From: Endozoicomonas acroporae
Lineage (GTDB): Bacteria > Pseudomonadota > Gammaproteobacteria > Pseudomonadales > Endozoicomonadaceae
Reading direction: 5' to 3'
DNA: 60,801 bases
NCBI RefSeq assembly: GCF_002864045.1
Contig: NZ_PJPV01000171.1
Span: 1-60,801 of the forward strand
Both the position numbers and the translations under genes were made by a program. The notes below the pieces were generated by a model, which searched no databases, was not told the DNA's origin, and worked only from the letters and a program-made list of their open reading frames with translations. Positions 8,822 to 18,070 of this stretch are shown in pieces; position 1 is the first letter of the stretch, and each line of letters starts with the position of its first letter.

Positions 8822-10354
8822 ATGACTGATAAGCGCACACCTACCGCCCTGATCATCCTTGATGGTTACGGCTACCGTGAAGAAAAAGACAGCAACGCCA
8901 TTCTGGCCGCCAAAACGCCGGTAATGGATCGTCTGTGGCAAGAGAACCCGCACAGCTTCGTTTCCGGTTCCGGAATGGACGTTGGCCTGCCCGATGGCCA
9001 GATGGGTAATAGCGAAGTTGGCCATATGAACCTGGGTGCAGGCCGCGTGGTTTACCAGGAACTGACCCGCATTACCAAAGCCATCCGGGACGGTGACTTC
9101 TATGAAAATGAGGTGATTACCAGCGTTGTCGATAAAGCCATTCATGCCGGTAAAGCCATTCATATTATGGGGCTGGTATCTCCGGGTGGTGTTCACAGCC
9201 ATGAGGACCATATCCATGCCATGGTTGAACTGGCTGACCGTCGTGGTGCCAGAGAAGTCTATGTTCATGCCTTCCTGGATGGCCGTGATACACCACCGCG
9301 CAGCGCTGAAGCGTCCCTGGCAAAGCTGGATGCCATGTTGCAGGAAAAAGGCATTGGCCGTGTTGCCAGCCTGATTGGCCGTTACTACGCCATGGACCGT
9401 GACAACCGCTGGGATCGTGTCCAGCAGGCTTATGATCTGATCACCGATGGCCAGGCCGAGTTCACTGCCGCAACCGCGGTTGAAGGCTTGCAAGCCGCTT
9501 ATGAGCGTGACGAGAACGACGAGTTTGTTAAAGCCACCGTGATTGGTGCTGAAGCCGCCAGACTGAACGATGGCGACGCACTGGTATTTATGAACTTCCG
9601 TGCTGACCGTGCCCGTGAAATCACCCGTGCCTTTGTTGATCAGGACTTCGATGGCTTCCAGCGCAGCCGTGTGGCCGATCTGGCCGGTTTTGTGATGCTG
9701 ACGCAGTACTCTGCGGACATCGATGCCCCCTGTGCCTTCCCGCCCAGCGAACTGGTGAACACGCTGGGTGAATACATGGAGAAACTGGGTAAAACCCAGC
9801 TCCGTATTGCGGAAACCGAGAAGTACGCGCACGTTACCTTCTTCTTCAGCGGTGGTCGTGAAGAGCCGTTTGATGGCGAGAAGCGAGTGCTGGTGGCCTC
9901 ACCAAAAGTCGCTACCTACGACCTGCAGCCAGAGATGAGTGCTCCGGAAGTCACTGATCGTCTGGTTCAGGAAATCCGCAGTGGCGAGCACGACCTGATC
10001 ATCTGTAACTACGCAAACTGCGACATGGTTGGCCATACCGGTGATTTCAATGCAGCGGTTAAAGCGGTGGAAGCAGTAGACGCGAGCATTGGCCGTGTGC
10101 TGGAAGCCCTGGACGAAGTCGGTGGCCAGTGCCTGATTACCGCGGACCATGGTAATGCCGAACAGATGGAAGACCCGACCACGGGTCAGGCTCACACTGC
10201 CCACACCTGTGAGCTGGTGCCACTGGTGTATGCTGGACCACAAAGCATTCAGCTGAAGGATGGTATTCTGTCTGACCTGGCACCCAGCCTGCTGGCGCTG
10301 ATGGGTTTGGAACAGCCTGCCGAGATGTCAGGAAAGTCCCTGCTGGTTAATTAA
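8822..10354 (+). CDS. gpmI: 2,3-bisphosphoglycerate-independent phosphoglycerate mutase
   Basis: Mn2+-dependent glycolytic/gluconeogenic enzyme interconverting 3- and 2-phosphoglycerate. Seen: 510 residues, standard for GpmI; LIILDGYGYRE at the N-terminus holds the first metal-binding Asp, GQMGNSEVGHMNLGAG holds the phosphorylated Ser, and HDLIICNYANCDMVGHTG and LITADHGNAEQM supply further metal ligands. It is transcribed alone, divergent from yibN. An inverted repeat at 10379-10409 probably ends the transcript. Confidence 0.98.
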   Translation: MTDKRTPTALIILDGYGYREEKDSNAILAAKTPVMDRLWQENPHSFVSGSGMDVGLPDGQMGNSEVGHMNLGAGRVVYQELTRITKAIRDGDFYENEVITSVVDKAIHAGKAIHIMGLVSPGGVHSHEDHIHAMVELADRRGAREVYVHAFLDGRDTPPRSAEASLAKLDAMLQEKGIGRVASLIGRYYAMDRDNRWDRVQQAYDLITDGQAEFTAATAVEGLQAAYERDENDEFVKATVIGAEAARLNDGDALVFMNFRADRAREITRAFVDQDFDGFQRSRVADLAGFVMLTQYSADIDAPCAFPPSELVNTLGEYMEKLGKTQLRIAETEKYAHVTFFFSGGREEPFDGEKRVLVASPKVATYDLQPEMSAPEVTDRLVQEIRSGEHDLIICNYANCDMVGHTGDFNAAVKAVEAVDASIGRVLEALDEVGGQCLITADHGNAEQMEDPTTGQAHTAHTCELVPLVYAGPQSIQLKDGILSDLAPSLLALMGLEQPAEMSGKSLLVN

Positions 10355-10378
10355 GCTGCTCTGTTTTTTCGATTAAAG

Positions 10379-10409
10379 TCTGAAGATAAGTGACAGGCTT
10401 ATCTTCAGA
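10379..10409 (+). terminator. Stem-loop after gpmI
   Basis: Twelve-base perfect arms TCTGAAGATAAG and CTTATCTTCAGA with a seven-base loop, 25 bp after the gpmI stop. It lacks a clear T tract, so it may be a weak terminator or a 3'-end stabiliser. It also lies just beyond the end of the convergent gene at 10429. Confidence 0.5.
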
Positions 10410-10428
10410 TGTTGTCGGACAACACAGG

Positions 10429-11010
10429 TTAAATGCCTTCACGTCGGTTTCTGTCAGGATAGTGATGGCTTTGATGATATTGCTTCGGGTGAAAGGGGCG
10501 GTCAGAGTCAGGTTCTACCGCCGAAGAATGCCTTTGAGTCGGCACTGGCTGTGTATGCCAGTTTCGATTGAGTTCTACATTAGATGATATGGCGGTGCGC
10601 ACTACTTGCACAGTTTGTTGATCAGGGAGAGATCTGGCCAGTAAAAGATCATCAACATAGGGAATCTCGGTAAAACCCTGCGCCAGTAAAGCATCCGGAC
10701 AGAATTTACTTAATTCTTCCGGAGTAGCTTGAAAGGTTGTCTGTTTGTATTGAGTCACTTCTCTATAACAAACTGATCTTGTCGGCTGGGACTGACATGA
10801 GGGGCTGTCATCATTTGGCTGTGAAGTGGCCTGATGCATGAAAGAAGTAGGTTGGGCTGATGCACACGGTAGACCGTTTGCAGTCTTGGTGGTCATTTGG
10901 GTAGGTGAAAATGGTGTTTGTTGAGGCCTGTCTGGCATCGATGTCTGCGAAAATTGGCCGGGCAATGGATATTTGCCTGACTGACCAAAATAGGAATTAA
11001 AATTATTCAT
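10429..11010 (-). CDS. Pro/Gln/Ser-rich protein of unknown function
   Basis: Not recognised. Seen: 193 residues with no signal peptide or membrane helix. The N-terminal half is low complexity and rich in Pro, Gln, Ser and Thr. A short segment around residues 95-140 looks ordered (FQATPEELSKFCPDALLAQ, PYVDDLLLARSL). The C-terminus is rich in His, Arg and Pro. AAAGG about ten bases before ATG supports the start. It stands alone between gpmI and the FKBP gene on the minus strand. Disordered composition and isolated position are compatible with a secreted effector-like protein, which is only a suggestion. Confidence 0.6.
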   Translation of the reverse strand: MNNFNSYFGQSGKYPLPGQFSQTSMPDRPQQTPFSPTQMTTKTANGLPCASAQPTSFMHQATSQPNDDSPSCQSQPTRSVCYREVTQYKQTTFQATPEELSKFCPDALLAQGFTEIPYVDDLLLARSLPDQQTVQVVRTAISSNVELNRNWHTQPVPTQRHSSAVEPDSDRPFHPKQYHQSHHYPDRNRREGI

Positions 11011-11166
11011 CGGTAGCGTACCTTTAAATCTTTTATCAAGTTATTTCGGTCTCACGATTTTTACAAAGTATCATAATAGATGAATATTTATTTTTAGTTT
11101 GATTTTAAATTCGAAAAGAAACATTTATTTCATTTGCAGCGGTTATCAAAGATCTGAGGAGTTGTT

Positions 11167-11196
11167 CAGATCCCTGTCGGTAAAGACAGGGATCTG
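11167..11196 (-). terminator. Stem-loop downstream of the FKBP gene
   Basis: Perfect 12-base arms CAGATCCCTGTC and GACAGGGATCTG with a six-base loop, ending 16 bp beyond the FKBP stop codon. No T tract follows on the minus strand, so termination strength is uncertain. Confidence 0.5.
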
Positions 11197-11211
11197 CAAG
11201 GCCCTGATCGA

Positions 11212-11832
11212 TCAGGAAACAATATCCAACAGTTCCACTTCAAAAACCAGCGTCGTGTATGGACCGATGGCACCACCGGCTCCACGCTCACCATAAGCCA
11301 GGTGATAAGGAACAAACAGCTTCCACTTGGAACCTGTGCTCATCATTTGTAGCGCTTCCGTCCAGCCGGCAATCACACCGGATACCGGAAATTCTGCAGG
11401 CTCTTCCCGTTGCACCGAGCTGTCGAATACGGTTCCGTCAATCAGTGTGCCATGGTAATGGGTTCTTACCGTGCTGGCACGGGTTGGTTTTTCGCCATCG
11501 CCTTCAATCATTATTTCAAACTGCAGGCCGGATTCCGTGACCTGAACACCTTCACGTTTGGCATTTTCCGCCAGGAACTGCTCACCTTCGGCAGCAAGCA
11601 CCCGGGCCTTTTCCGCTTCTTCTGCCTGCAGGCGTGTTTGCATTTCAGTAAAGGCCGCGTGCAGGTCTTCGTGGGCAACAGCGCTTTCGACACCGTTCAG
11701 GGCATCTGCAAGGCCAGCCAGAACCGCATCAATCGATAAGCCCGCGATGGGGTTGGAGGCCAGTTGATCGCCCATCTGGCGACCAATACCGTAGCTGACC
11801 CGCTCTTCCATGGTTTGGTAAATATCAGACAT
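11212..11832 (-). CDS. fklB: FKBP-type peptidyl-prolyl cis-trans isomerase (FklB-like)
   Basis: Prolyl isomerase that speeds protein folding. Seen: 206 residues from the ATG at 11832 (a TTG one codon earlier is less likely). An N-terminal helical dimerisation domain (about residues 1-95, YGIGRQMGDQL) precedes a C-terminal FKBP domain with RTHYHGTLIDGTVFDSS, FPVSGVIAGWTEALQMM and VPYHLAYGERGAGGAIGP. The absence of a signal peptide fits the cytoplasmic FklB type rather than periplasmic FkpA. It is a single-gene unit with a stem-loop after its stop. Confidence 0.93.
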   Translation of the reverse strand: MSDIYQTMEERVSYGIGRQMGDQLASNPIAGLSIDAVLAGLADALNGVESAVAHEDLHAAFTEMQTRLQAEEAEKARVLAAEGEQFLAENAKREGVQVTESGLQFEIMIEGDGEKPTRASTVRTHYHGTLIDGTVFDSSVQREEPAEFPVSGVIAGWTEALQMMSTGSKWKLFVPYHLAYGERGAGGAIGPYTTLVFEVELLDIVS

Positions 11833-11987
11833 CAATTATCAACTTCATATAGGAATTAAGCGTGGGAGTATATCACGATTAGCAGGCCATCCATTGATAT
11901 CTGATGGTCAGCAATACCTGACTGTCTACAGTATGAACTCACTTGGTTAATTGCCAATGTGTGCATATTAATTGGTTCAACCCATTT

Positions 11988-14900
11988 TCAGGCGATGGAG
12001 TTGGCAGGCCCAATCATCGCGATCAGTGCTTTGATAAAATCCCTCCCCTTGATCTGGTAATTATTCACAGGCGGATTGGTCAATAGCAAGTCGTTAACCC
12101 TGTGCTCAAAGTCATGACGGCGAACATGGTTACGCAATTTCATTTGCAGATTCTCAGTCAGTGCATGAAGGCGTTGTTGTTCCTGAAGCAGGTCCGTCAG
12201 GTAGTCTGGCTCTTTGGGGGGGGCAGCAGATGGCAGGGCGATAAACTGTCTGGCTTTATTCAGGGTCAGCAGGGAGCGCATAAACAAGCCATAAATACGC
12301 TCATTGGGGCTTTCAGGGTGATTGAAAAGAATGGTGCGTGGTATTGGAAATACCGTGCCTTTCTGCAATTGTTCGGTCAGTGGGTCAAGGTTATCAGCGA
12401 GGTATTCCAGCGTATTGTTCAGTAATTTGATCTCTTCATTAAACGGCAAACACCATACCGGCCGATCAACGCCGGAAACCTGAATGGCTGCTGCCTTCGC
12501 ATCGGTTACTCTGTCATCAATATTGACCTGGAGTCCCATTGCTTTCATGCCCAGATCACCGTCTTTCAAATCAATATTGTAGGCATATGGCAGTTTAATC
12601 GCCCGACACCCCGGGACTCGCCAGATGACGACCCCCTGAGGAATGTCTGAATCCTTGTCGGTATTCAGTGCCCGCAGTTTTTCAACGAGCGTTTCGGCAG
12701 ACACTTTTGTCGTGCAGATAATGTCAATATCATTAAATGATAAGCAGCGGTTCTGTAAAAAACGCGCGTATGAGCCGGTAACCAGGATGGGTGGATTGGT
12801 ATGAGAGTGGTTGATTTCCTGGATAATCTCCAGAGCTTTCAGCGTGAGCCCATTTAACTGCGGAACCTGATTGTCAGAACGCTCCGGTCCACCTGTTGCT
12901 GGCCGCTCTGTTGAACCGTGCTTTTGAGTTTGAGCCGCATTGACGGTAACTGCGGCAGACGTATTTTCTGTTTCTTTGAGGTATTCCTTAACCTGATAAG
13001 GGTATGGAGCTGCTCTGCCAGGATTGACGGAGGATGGCGCTGGAGAGGCAGGGGCTGCATATCCACGTCGGTTATAATTGATCCGCCCCGGAGCAATGGC
13101 ATGTTCCTGTCTGATCAGTAACTCATCCATCAGGTTGGCTGCGGAACTGTATTGTTCAAACCAGCAGCCCAGGGCATGGCGCAGGCTGCTTCCCCGGGGA
13201 AAACTCTGAAGGGACTCCAAAACCTCATTCTTATGGACTTGTCGTCCATTAACCGGGCGTCCGGTGATACAGCAGTGTGCCAGGAAGAAAAAATGCAGGC
13301 GTGAGTTCTGAAATGAGCACCTCAGTGTTGTGATGGATTGCAATACCTGTTCTGCTGACACGCTGCGATGATCAATGGTCAGTTCATACTGCATCGCCAT
13401 GAACTTCAATACACATTTCAGCCGCTTCTGGAGATCTTTAGCCGGTGCGCTGTTTAAGATTTGCCAGGCCGTTTGAATGATCTCCTGATCTTCGTTGACT
13501 TCATCGTACCACTGAGGTTGTTTCAACCTCTGCATCAGGTATTCAGCTTGCCTTGAAGAATGATTCCCGGAGGCTTTATCAAATGCTGCCAATACAATCT
13601 GGTTGTCCAGGGTGTTGCTATTCACTTCACTGGCATTCAATGCCAGCTGAGCATAAAAAATTGCTCTTTCGAGCAACCAGTTGCCCCGTTCATAGGCCTT
13701 GATCACTGCATCCTGGCTGACCTTCCGGCCATTCAACAGCAGGCCTCTCAGGCAACATTGTTCCTTGAAGCGTACTAACCCCAGTTTGCCTTCCGGACTC
13801 TTCGGGAAGGCCCTGGCCACTGCATCCGGCGTGACCGGCTGGCCATTCAACAGGAGGTCTCTCAGGCAACACTTTTCCTTAAAGCGCGCCAGCCCCAGCT
13901 GGCCTTCTGAAGTATCCGGAAAATCCTTGATTACCGCATCTGGAGTGACCGGTTGGCCATTCAATTCGATTCCCCTCAGGCAACACTCCTCCCTGAAGCG
14001 CGCTATCCCCAGTTTGCCTTCCGGACTATTTGGGAAACCCTTGACCACCTCATCCGGTGTGACCCGCTGACCTTTCAACCTCAGCCCCATCAGACAACAT
14101 TGAAGCCTGAAGTGCGCTACGGATATTTTACTCTCAGGATTATCCGGGAAAGCCTGAACGACACTATCCGGTGTGATCTGCTGGCCATTCAACAGCAGGC
14201 CTTTCAGGCAACATTTTTCCTTAAAGTGTGCTATGCCCAGTTTGCCCTCCTGACTATCCGGAAAATACCTAATCACGTCATCCACAGTAAGCTGCTGGCC
14301 ATTAACCGACATTCCCCTCAGGCAGCATTCCGCCTTGAAGCGTGCCAGAGCCAGCATTGCTTCAGAGGCCTCATAACCCTTAATCACTGCATCGGTTGTC
14401 ACCGGTTGGCCATTCAACAACAGCCCCTTCAGACAACAATGTTCTTGAAAGTGCGCTATCTCCAGTATTGCTTTAGTGGCCTGAAAATCTTTAATGACTG
14501 CTTCCGGTGTAACCCGTTGGCCGTTCAACTTCAGGCCCTTCAGGCAACATTGTTCCTTAAAGCGTGCTATCCCCAGTCTACCTTCCGGACTATCCGGGAA
14601 ATCCTTGACTACTGTCTCCGGTGTGACCTTCTGGCCATTCAAGGCCAGGCCCATCAGGCAACATTGTTCCTTAAAGCGGGCGATCTCCAGCGTTGCCCTG
14701 ACTGCCCGAAGATCCTTAACCACTGCATCCGCAGTGACCGGCTGCCCGTTCAACGGCAGGTTGCTCAGGCAACACGACGCCTTAAAGCGCGCTAACGACA
14801 GTTTGCCTTCCCGGCTATCCGGGAAATCCTTAACCACCGCATCGGCTGTAACAGGTTGGCCATACAACGGCATTTTCCTCAGAAAACATTCCTGCTTGAA

Positions 14901-16619
14901 GCGCGCTATCGCCAGTTTGCCTTCCGGACTACCCGGGAAATCCTTAACCACCGCATCCGTTGAGACCTGTTGGCCATTCACCGGTAGTGCCTTCAGGCAG
15001 CATTGCGCCCTGAAGTACGCTGCCCCCATTTTGCCTTCCGGATTATTCGGGAAATCCTTGATCACCGCATCCGGTGTGACCTGTCGGTCATTCAACGGCC
15101 AGCCATTCAGGCAGCACATTGCTTTGAAGCGTGCCTGCTCCAGTGCTGCCCTGGCCATCTGAAAACTCTGGATTATCGCATCGGGTGTGACTGGCTGGCC
15201 ATTTAATGGCAGGTTCTTCAGAAAACATTGCTCCATAAAGTAAGCCAGTTCCAATTTTGCCCCGGCCATCTGAAAATCCTTAACGACTACATCTGCTGTG
15301 ACCGGCTGGCCATTCACCGGCAGGCGGTTCAGGTAGCATTGCGACTTAAAGCGCGCCAGCTCCAGTATTGCCCCGGAGACCTGAAAATCCTTAATCACCA
15401 CGTCCGTTGTGACCGGCTGGCCATTCAGCATCAGGTCTCTCAGGCAACATTCTGCCTTGAAGCGCGCTATCTCCAGTATTGCCCTGATGGCCTGAAAGTC
15501 ATTAATTACCGCATCTGCTGTGACCGGCTGGCCATGCAATGGCAGCTTCCTCAGGCAGCATTCCTCCTTGAAGCGAGCTATCCCCAATTTGCCTTCATGG
15601 CTATCCGGAAAAGCCCTAACCACCAGATCCGGTGTGACTGGCTGGCCATTCAATAGCAGGCCTTTCAGGCAGCATCGCTCTTTAAAACGCGCCAGCTCCA
15701 GTGTTGCGCTGGCTGCCTGGTAATCCTTGGCCACCGTATCCGCTGTGACCGGCCGCCCGTTTAACATCAGGCCCTTCTGGCAACATTGTTCCTTAAAGCG
15801 GGCCAGCTCCAGTGTCGCCCCGGCTGCGTGATAATCCTGAACCACAGCTTCTACTGTGACCGGCTGGCGATTCAACGACAGACCGTTCAGGAAACATCGC
15901 TCCTTCAGGCGCCCTATCTCCCGCATTGCTCTGGCTGCCTGATAGTCCTTGACTACCTCATCCTGTAACACTGGTTTGCCATTCAACATCAGACCCTTCT
16001 GCCAACACAGTTCCTTAAAACGTGCCAGCTCCAGTGTTGCGTTGGCTCCCTGAAAATCCTTGATCACCGCATCCGGTGTTACTTGCCGACCATGCAATGC
16101 CAGGCCCTGCAGGCAACATTCCGCTTTGAAGCGCGCCAGCTCAAGCATTGCCTGGATTGCCTGGAAATCCTTAACCACCGCCTCCGGTGTCACCTTCTGG
16201 CCAAGTAACAACAGGCCCTTCAGGCAACACTCTGCCTTAAAGCGTGCTATTGCTAATTTGCACTTATTGTTTTGACCCGGTTTTCGGTTGAATTCTTGAA
16301 TGACCCGATCCGGCGTCACTTTTTTATTGCCAGCCAGCACGTTCTCCAAGCAGAGTCTTTGCAGGAAAAAGCCACTTCTGATCGACGTTGTATCATTGCT
16401 AAAGGCGGTAAGCACTTCAGCCACGGTAATTACACGTCTTTGTAACTGTTTATTTTGCCAAAAAGATTCTTCCAGTTGCCTGCCATAATCCGGGGTGGAG
16501 GCTCTGCCTTTACCTTTATATTTATAAGACTGACGGTTTGCGACACTTTTACCGTTAAATGTACTTCTGCTGCGAGCAGAAGGCCTGCCTGAACCTGCTT
16601 CCCGGTTACCAGCAGACAC
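11988..16619 (-). CDS. Giant tandem-repeat protein with C-terminal nucleotidyltransferase-like domain
   Basis: Not a family I recognise. Seen: 1543 residues. After a basic, Ser/Arg-rich start come one degenerate unit (about residues 84-110) and 23 tandem units of 37-38 residues (about 125-983). The consensus is ARFKEQCCLKGLLLNGQPV followed by TPDAVIKDF. Two linker types alternate: Q-x-x-x-A-x-LEL and PDSPEGKLGI. A further degenerate unit lies past residue 1080. Around 1279-1297 the sequence VTGSYAR then FNDIDII matches the polymerase-beta-type nucleotidyltransferase pattern G-S-x(13)-D-I-D, with a later IDLKDGD as a possible third acidic site. Unit length and helix-like pattern recall PPR/TPR-type solenoids, but the sequence is not clearly either. 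There is no signal peptide. GTG start; no strong ribosome-binding site. Host-directed effector is a possibility, not a demonstration. Confidence 0.8.
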   Translation of the reverse strand: MSAGNREAGSGRPSARSRSTFNGKSVANRQSYKYKGKGRASTPDYGRQLEESFWQNKQLQRRVITVAEVLTAFSNDTTSIRSGFFLQRLCLENVLAGNKKVTPDRVIQEFNRKPGQNNKCKLAIARFKAECCLKGLLLLGQKVTPEAVVKDFQAIQAMLELARFKAECCLQGLALHGRQVTPDAVIKDFQGANATLELARFKELCWQKGLMLNGKPVLQDEVVKDYQAARAMREIGRLKERCFLNGLSLNRQPVTVEAVVQDYHAAGATLELARFKEQCCQKGLMLNGRPVTADTVAKDYQAASATLELARFKERCCLKGLLLNGQPVTPDLVVRAFPDSHEGKLGIARFKEECCLRKLPLHGQPVTADAVINDFQAIRAILEIARFKAECCLRDLMLNGQPVTTDVVIKDFQVSGAILELARFKSQCYLNRLPVNGQPVTADVVVKDFQMAGAKLELAYFMEQCFLKNLPLNGQPVTPDAIIQSFQMARAALEQARFKAMCCLNGWPLNDRQVTPDAVIKDFPNNPEGKMGAAYFRAQCCLKALPVNGQQVSTDAVVKDFPGSPEGKLAIARFKQECFLRKMPLYGQPVTADAVVKDFPDSREGKLSLARFKASCCLSNLPLNGQPVTADAVVKDLRAVRATLEIARFKEQCCLMGLALNGQKVTPETVVKDFPDSPEGRLGIARFKEQCCLKGLKLNGQRVTPEAVIKDFQATKAILEIAHFQEHCCLKGLLLNGQPVTTDAVIKGYEASEAMLALARFKAECCLRGMSVNGQQLTVDDVIRYFPDSQEGKLGIAHFKEKCCLKGLLLNGQQITPDSVVQAFPDNPESKISVAHFRLQCCLMGLRLKGQRVTPDEVVKGFPNSPEGKLGIARFREECCLRGIELNGQPVTPDAVIKDFPDTSEGQLGLARFKEKCCLRDLLLNGQPVTPDAVARAFPKSPEGKLGLVRFKEQCCLRGLLLNGRKVSQDAVIKAYERGNWLLERAIFYAQLALNASEVNSNTLDNQIVLAAFDKASGNHSSRQAEYLMQRLKQPQWYDEVNEDQEIIQTAWQILNSAPAKDLQKRLKCVLKFMAMQYELTIDHRSVSAEQVLQSITTLRCSFQNSRLHFFFLAHCCITGRPVNGRQVHKNEVLESLQSFPRGSSLRHALGCWFEQYSSAANLMDELLIRQEHAIAPGRINYNRRGYAAPASPAPSSVNPGRAAPYPYQVKEYLKETENTSAAVTVNAAQTQKHGSTERPATGGPERSDNQVPQLNGLTLKALEIIQEINHSHTNPPILVTGSYARFLQNRCLSFNDIDIICTTKVSAETLVEKLRALNTDKDSDIPQGVVIWRVPGCRAIKLPYAYNIDLKDGDLGMKAMGLQVNIDDRVTDAKAAAIQVSGVDRPVWCLPFNEEIKLLNNTLEYLADNLDPLTEQLQKGTVFPIPRTILFNHPESPNERIYGLFMRSLLTLNKARQFIALPSAAPPKEPDYLTDLLQEQQRLHALTENLQMKLRNHVRRHDFEHRVNDLLLTNPPVNNYQIKGRDFIKALIAMIGPANSIA
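13670..16250 (-). repeat. Coding tandem repeats of 111-114 bp
   Basis: DNA-level reflection of the 23 protein units of the gene at 11988-16619. Each unit carries a segment complementary to TGGCCATTCAAC plus CAGGCAACATT. Because the units are in phase, recombination between them would add or remove whole modules without breaking the frame. Confidence 0.85.
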
Positions 16620-16716
16620 GCGCTGGGCATAGGTTGATACCGTTGTTTTCAGAATAAAACCCTGAACAATCAGACTTTAAATACCGCCTTTGACCACAAA
16701 ATGATTATTAGGTTCA

Positions 16717-17673
16717 TCAGCCAACCTGTAAAAGCGCCATAAATGCTTTATTGCCAAACTCAACATCTAAAAACTGCACGACGCTGGCTGGCAATGACCT
16801 CACCACTCGATCTGACCTGCCACCATGGCTGAGAGAAAGAAAATCATGGAGCAGATTGAGCATATTGCTGTTGGTCAGTGATGAACTGGTTCTTTTGCAG
16901 GATGCAAGCCTGGATGGACTGATTGACTTATGTTCCAGCCAATATCTCTCTTCAACCGTTTCAATACAGACAGAAAAAGCGATGAGTAAGTCTTCTTCCT
17001 GCACGGGATCAATCTCAACGAGACCCTGCAAATCTTCAGAGGGTAAGGAGCTGCCTAAAATCTGTTTGCCAAGGTCTTGAACTTTTTCTCCAAGATGTTC
17101 AGGACAGACGAGAACGTTCCAGTATTCAATGAGAGATTGCTTGACCTCATGGTAAGGTGCCAGACGATCAATCCCCGCTATTCCCCGATTGTGCAAAAAT
17201 AATAAAAGATGGAGATAAACATAAACCGGCTCTCCAACTTCTCTACCGAACTTTGCACCTAAACCGTCGATATGCTGCTTTCTGTTGTCAATAAGCTGAG
17301 AAAGAGAAGGAAGCGTGCCACGTCGGGCCTCTGAAAAGATATTGTTCAGTACAGGAATACGAACATGATGTTTGTGATAACGCTCTATTTGATGAAAATC
17401 AGTTCCCGTAATTCTTTGCAGCTGAGCAATCTGACCAACCAGCGAACTCATATGACTTGGCAATGCAACCGCTGACACTCTGCTCGATGGAAAAACCTGA
17501 TGTACTTCATAGGAACCAATCGTCCTTTCCGGTGCAGAAGCGCTCATCCGGTTTTCTGCAAGACCGATTTCTGGTTCAGACCTTTTCCGGGAAGAGTCAA
17601 CTAATGGAGGTTCTGACATCCGTTTTGCACCAGGAACCCGGTGCCCGACAGACGAGTGATAATGAGTATCCAT
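16717..17673 (-). CDS. Protein of unknown function, helical
   Basis: Not recognised. Seen: 318 residues with a polar, probably disordered first 75 residues (PPLVDSSRKRSEPEIG) and a predicted helical remainder containing YLHLLLFLHNRGIAG and LLHDFLSLSHGG. No signal peptide, and the hydrophobic runs are too short for confident membrane helices. It lies 97 bp upstream of the giant repeat gene on the same strand, so the two could be transcribed together. A disordered N-terminus followed by a helical domain also occurs in the proteins at 19481-22796. Function cannot be inferred. Confidence 0.6.
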   Translation of the reverse strand: MDTHYHSSVGHRVPGAKRMSEPPLVDSSRKRSEPEIGLAENRMSASAPERTIGSYEVHQVFPSSRVSAVALPSHMSSLVGQIAQLQRITGTDFHQIERYHKHHVRIPVLNNIFSEARRGTLPSLSQLIDNRKQHIDGLGAKFGREVGEPVYVYLHLLLFLHNRGIAGIDRLAPYHEVKQSLIEYWNVLVCPEHLGEKVQDLGKQILGSSLPSEDLQGLVEIDPVQEEDLLIAFSVCIETVEERYWLEHKSISPSRLASCKRTSSSLTNSNMLNLLHDFLSLSHGGRSDRVVRSLPASVVQFLDVEFGNKAFMALLQVG

Positions 17674-17749
17674 GATATTTAAGTTTCAATTGCCAGGGTT
17701 GTTGTCTTAAATTCCTTGCTCCCATGTAAATCCTTATCAACAGTGCCTA

Positions 17750-17960
17750 TTCTAGCCCGGATATTTCATAAACTGCCCCGAATCTCGCGCACGACCACAT
17801 GGATGTGGGAGATAGGGTGACGCAGGATGCCGAAGCCGAGGACTTTGTCGCTCTAAGGGATTTTGTGAGGGAGCGCGGTACCGGGGAGTACGGTCGACTG
17901 AGCAAAACTCCCTTAGAGTGGCAAAGGGCAAGCGAGATCGGGAGCACGTTTATGAAACTA
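17750..17960. repeat. Intergenic region with inverted repeat
   Basis: In the gap 17674-18070 the arms CTCTAAGGGA (17851-17860) and TCCCTTAGAG (17909-17918) face each other within a GC-richer block. The preceding TCTAGCCCGGATATTTCATAA is nearly repeated at 30490-30510, upstream of cyaY. This may be debris of an insertion element. I see no gene here, and the remainder holds the promoter of the downstream symporter. Confidence 0.4.
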
Positions 17961-18070
17961 AAGTAATAGTTCTTATGTCTTAACTTAATACCCGGACCGA
18001 AATGGGGGCTGAGAGTCGTTCCATACCGGGCTTCATTGATAGCACCTGAAACAGGAAAGGACCAGGAACC

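Noticed and set aside
8813..9832. Long minus-strand frame opposite gpmI
   Set aside because: It is antisense to a complete, well conserved gpmI gene and its translation has no recognisable features; typical codon-bias shadow.
13953..15162. Long plus-strand frames opposite the giant repeat gene
   Set aside because: They are antisense shadows of the repeat units and inherit their periodicity from them.
13670..16250. Regularly spaced repeats resembling a CRISPR array
   Set aside because: The units are 111-114 bp, lie in one open frame and translate to a coherent 37-38-residue protein repeat; there are no short repeats with unique spacers and no cas genes.
17747..17947. Small minus-strand frame
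   Set aside because: It lies across an inverted repeat, has no ribosome-binding site and no protein-like composition; better explained as repeat DNA.
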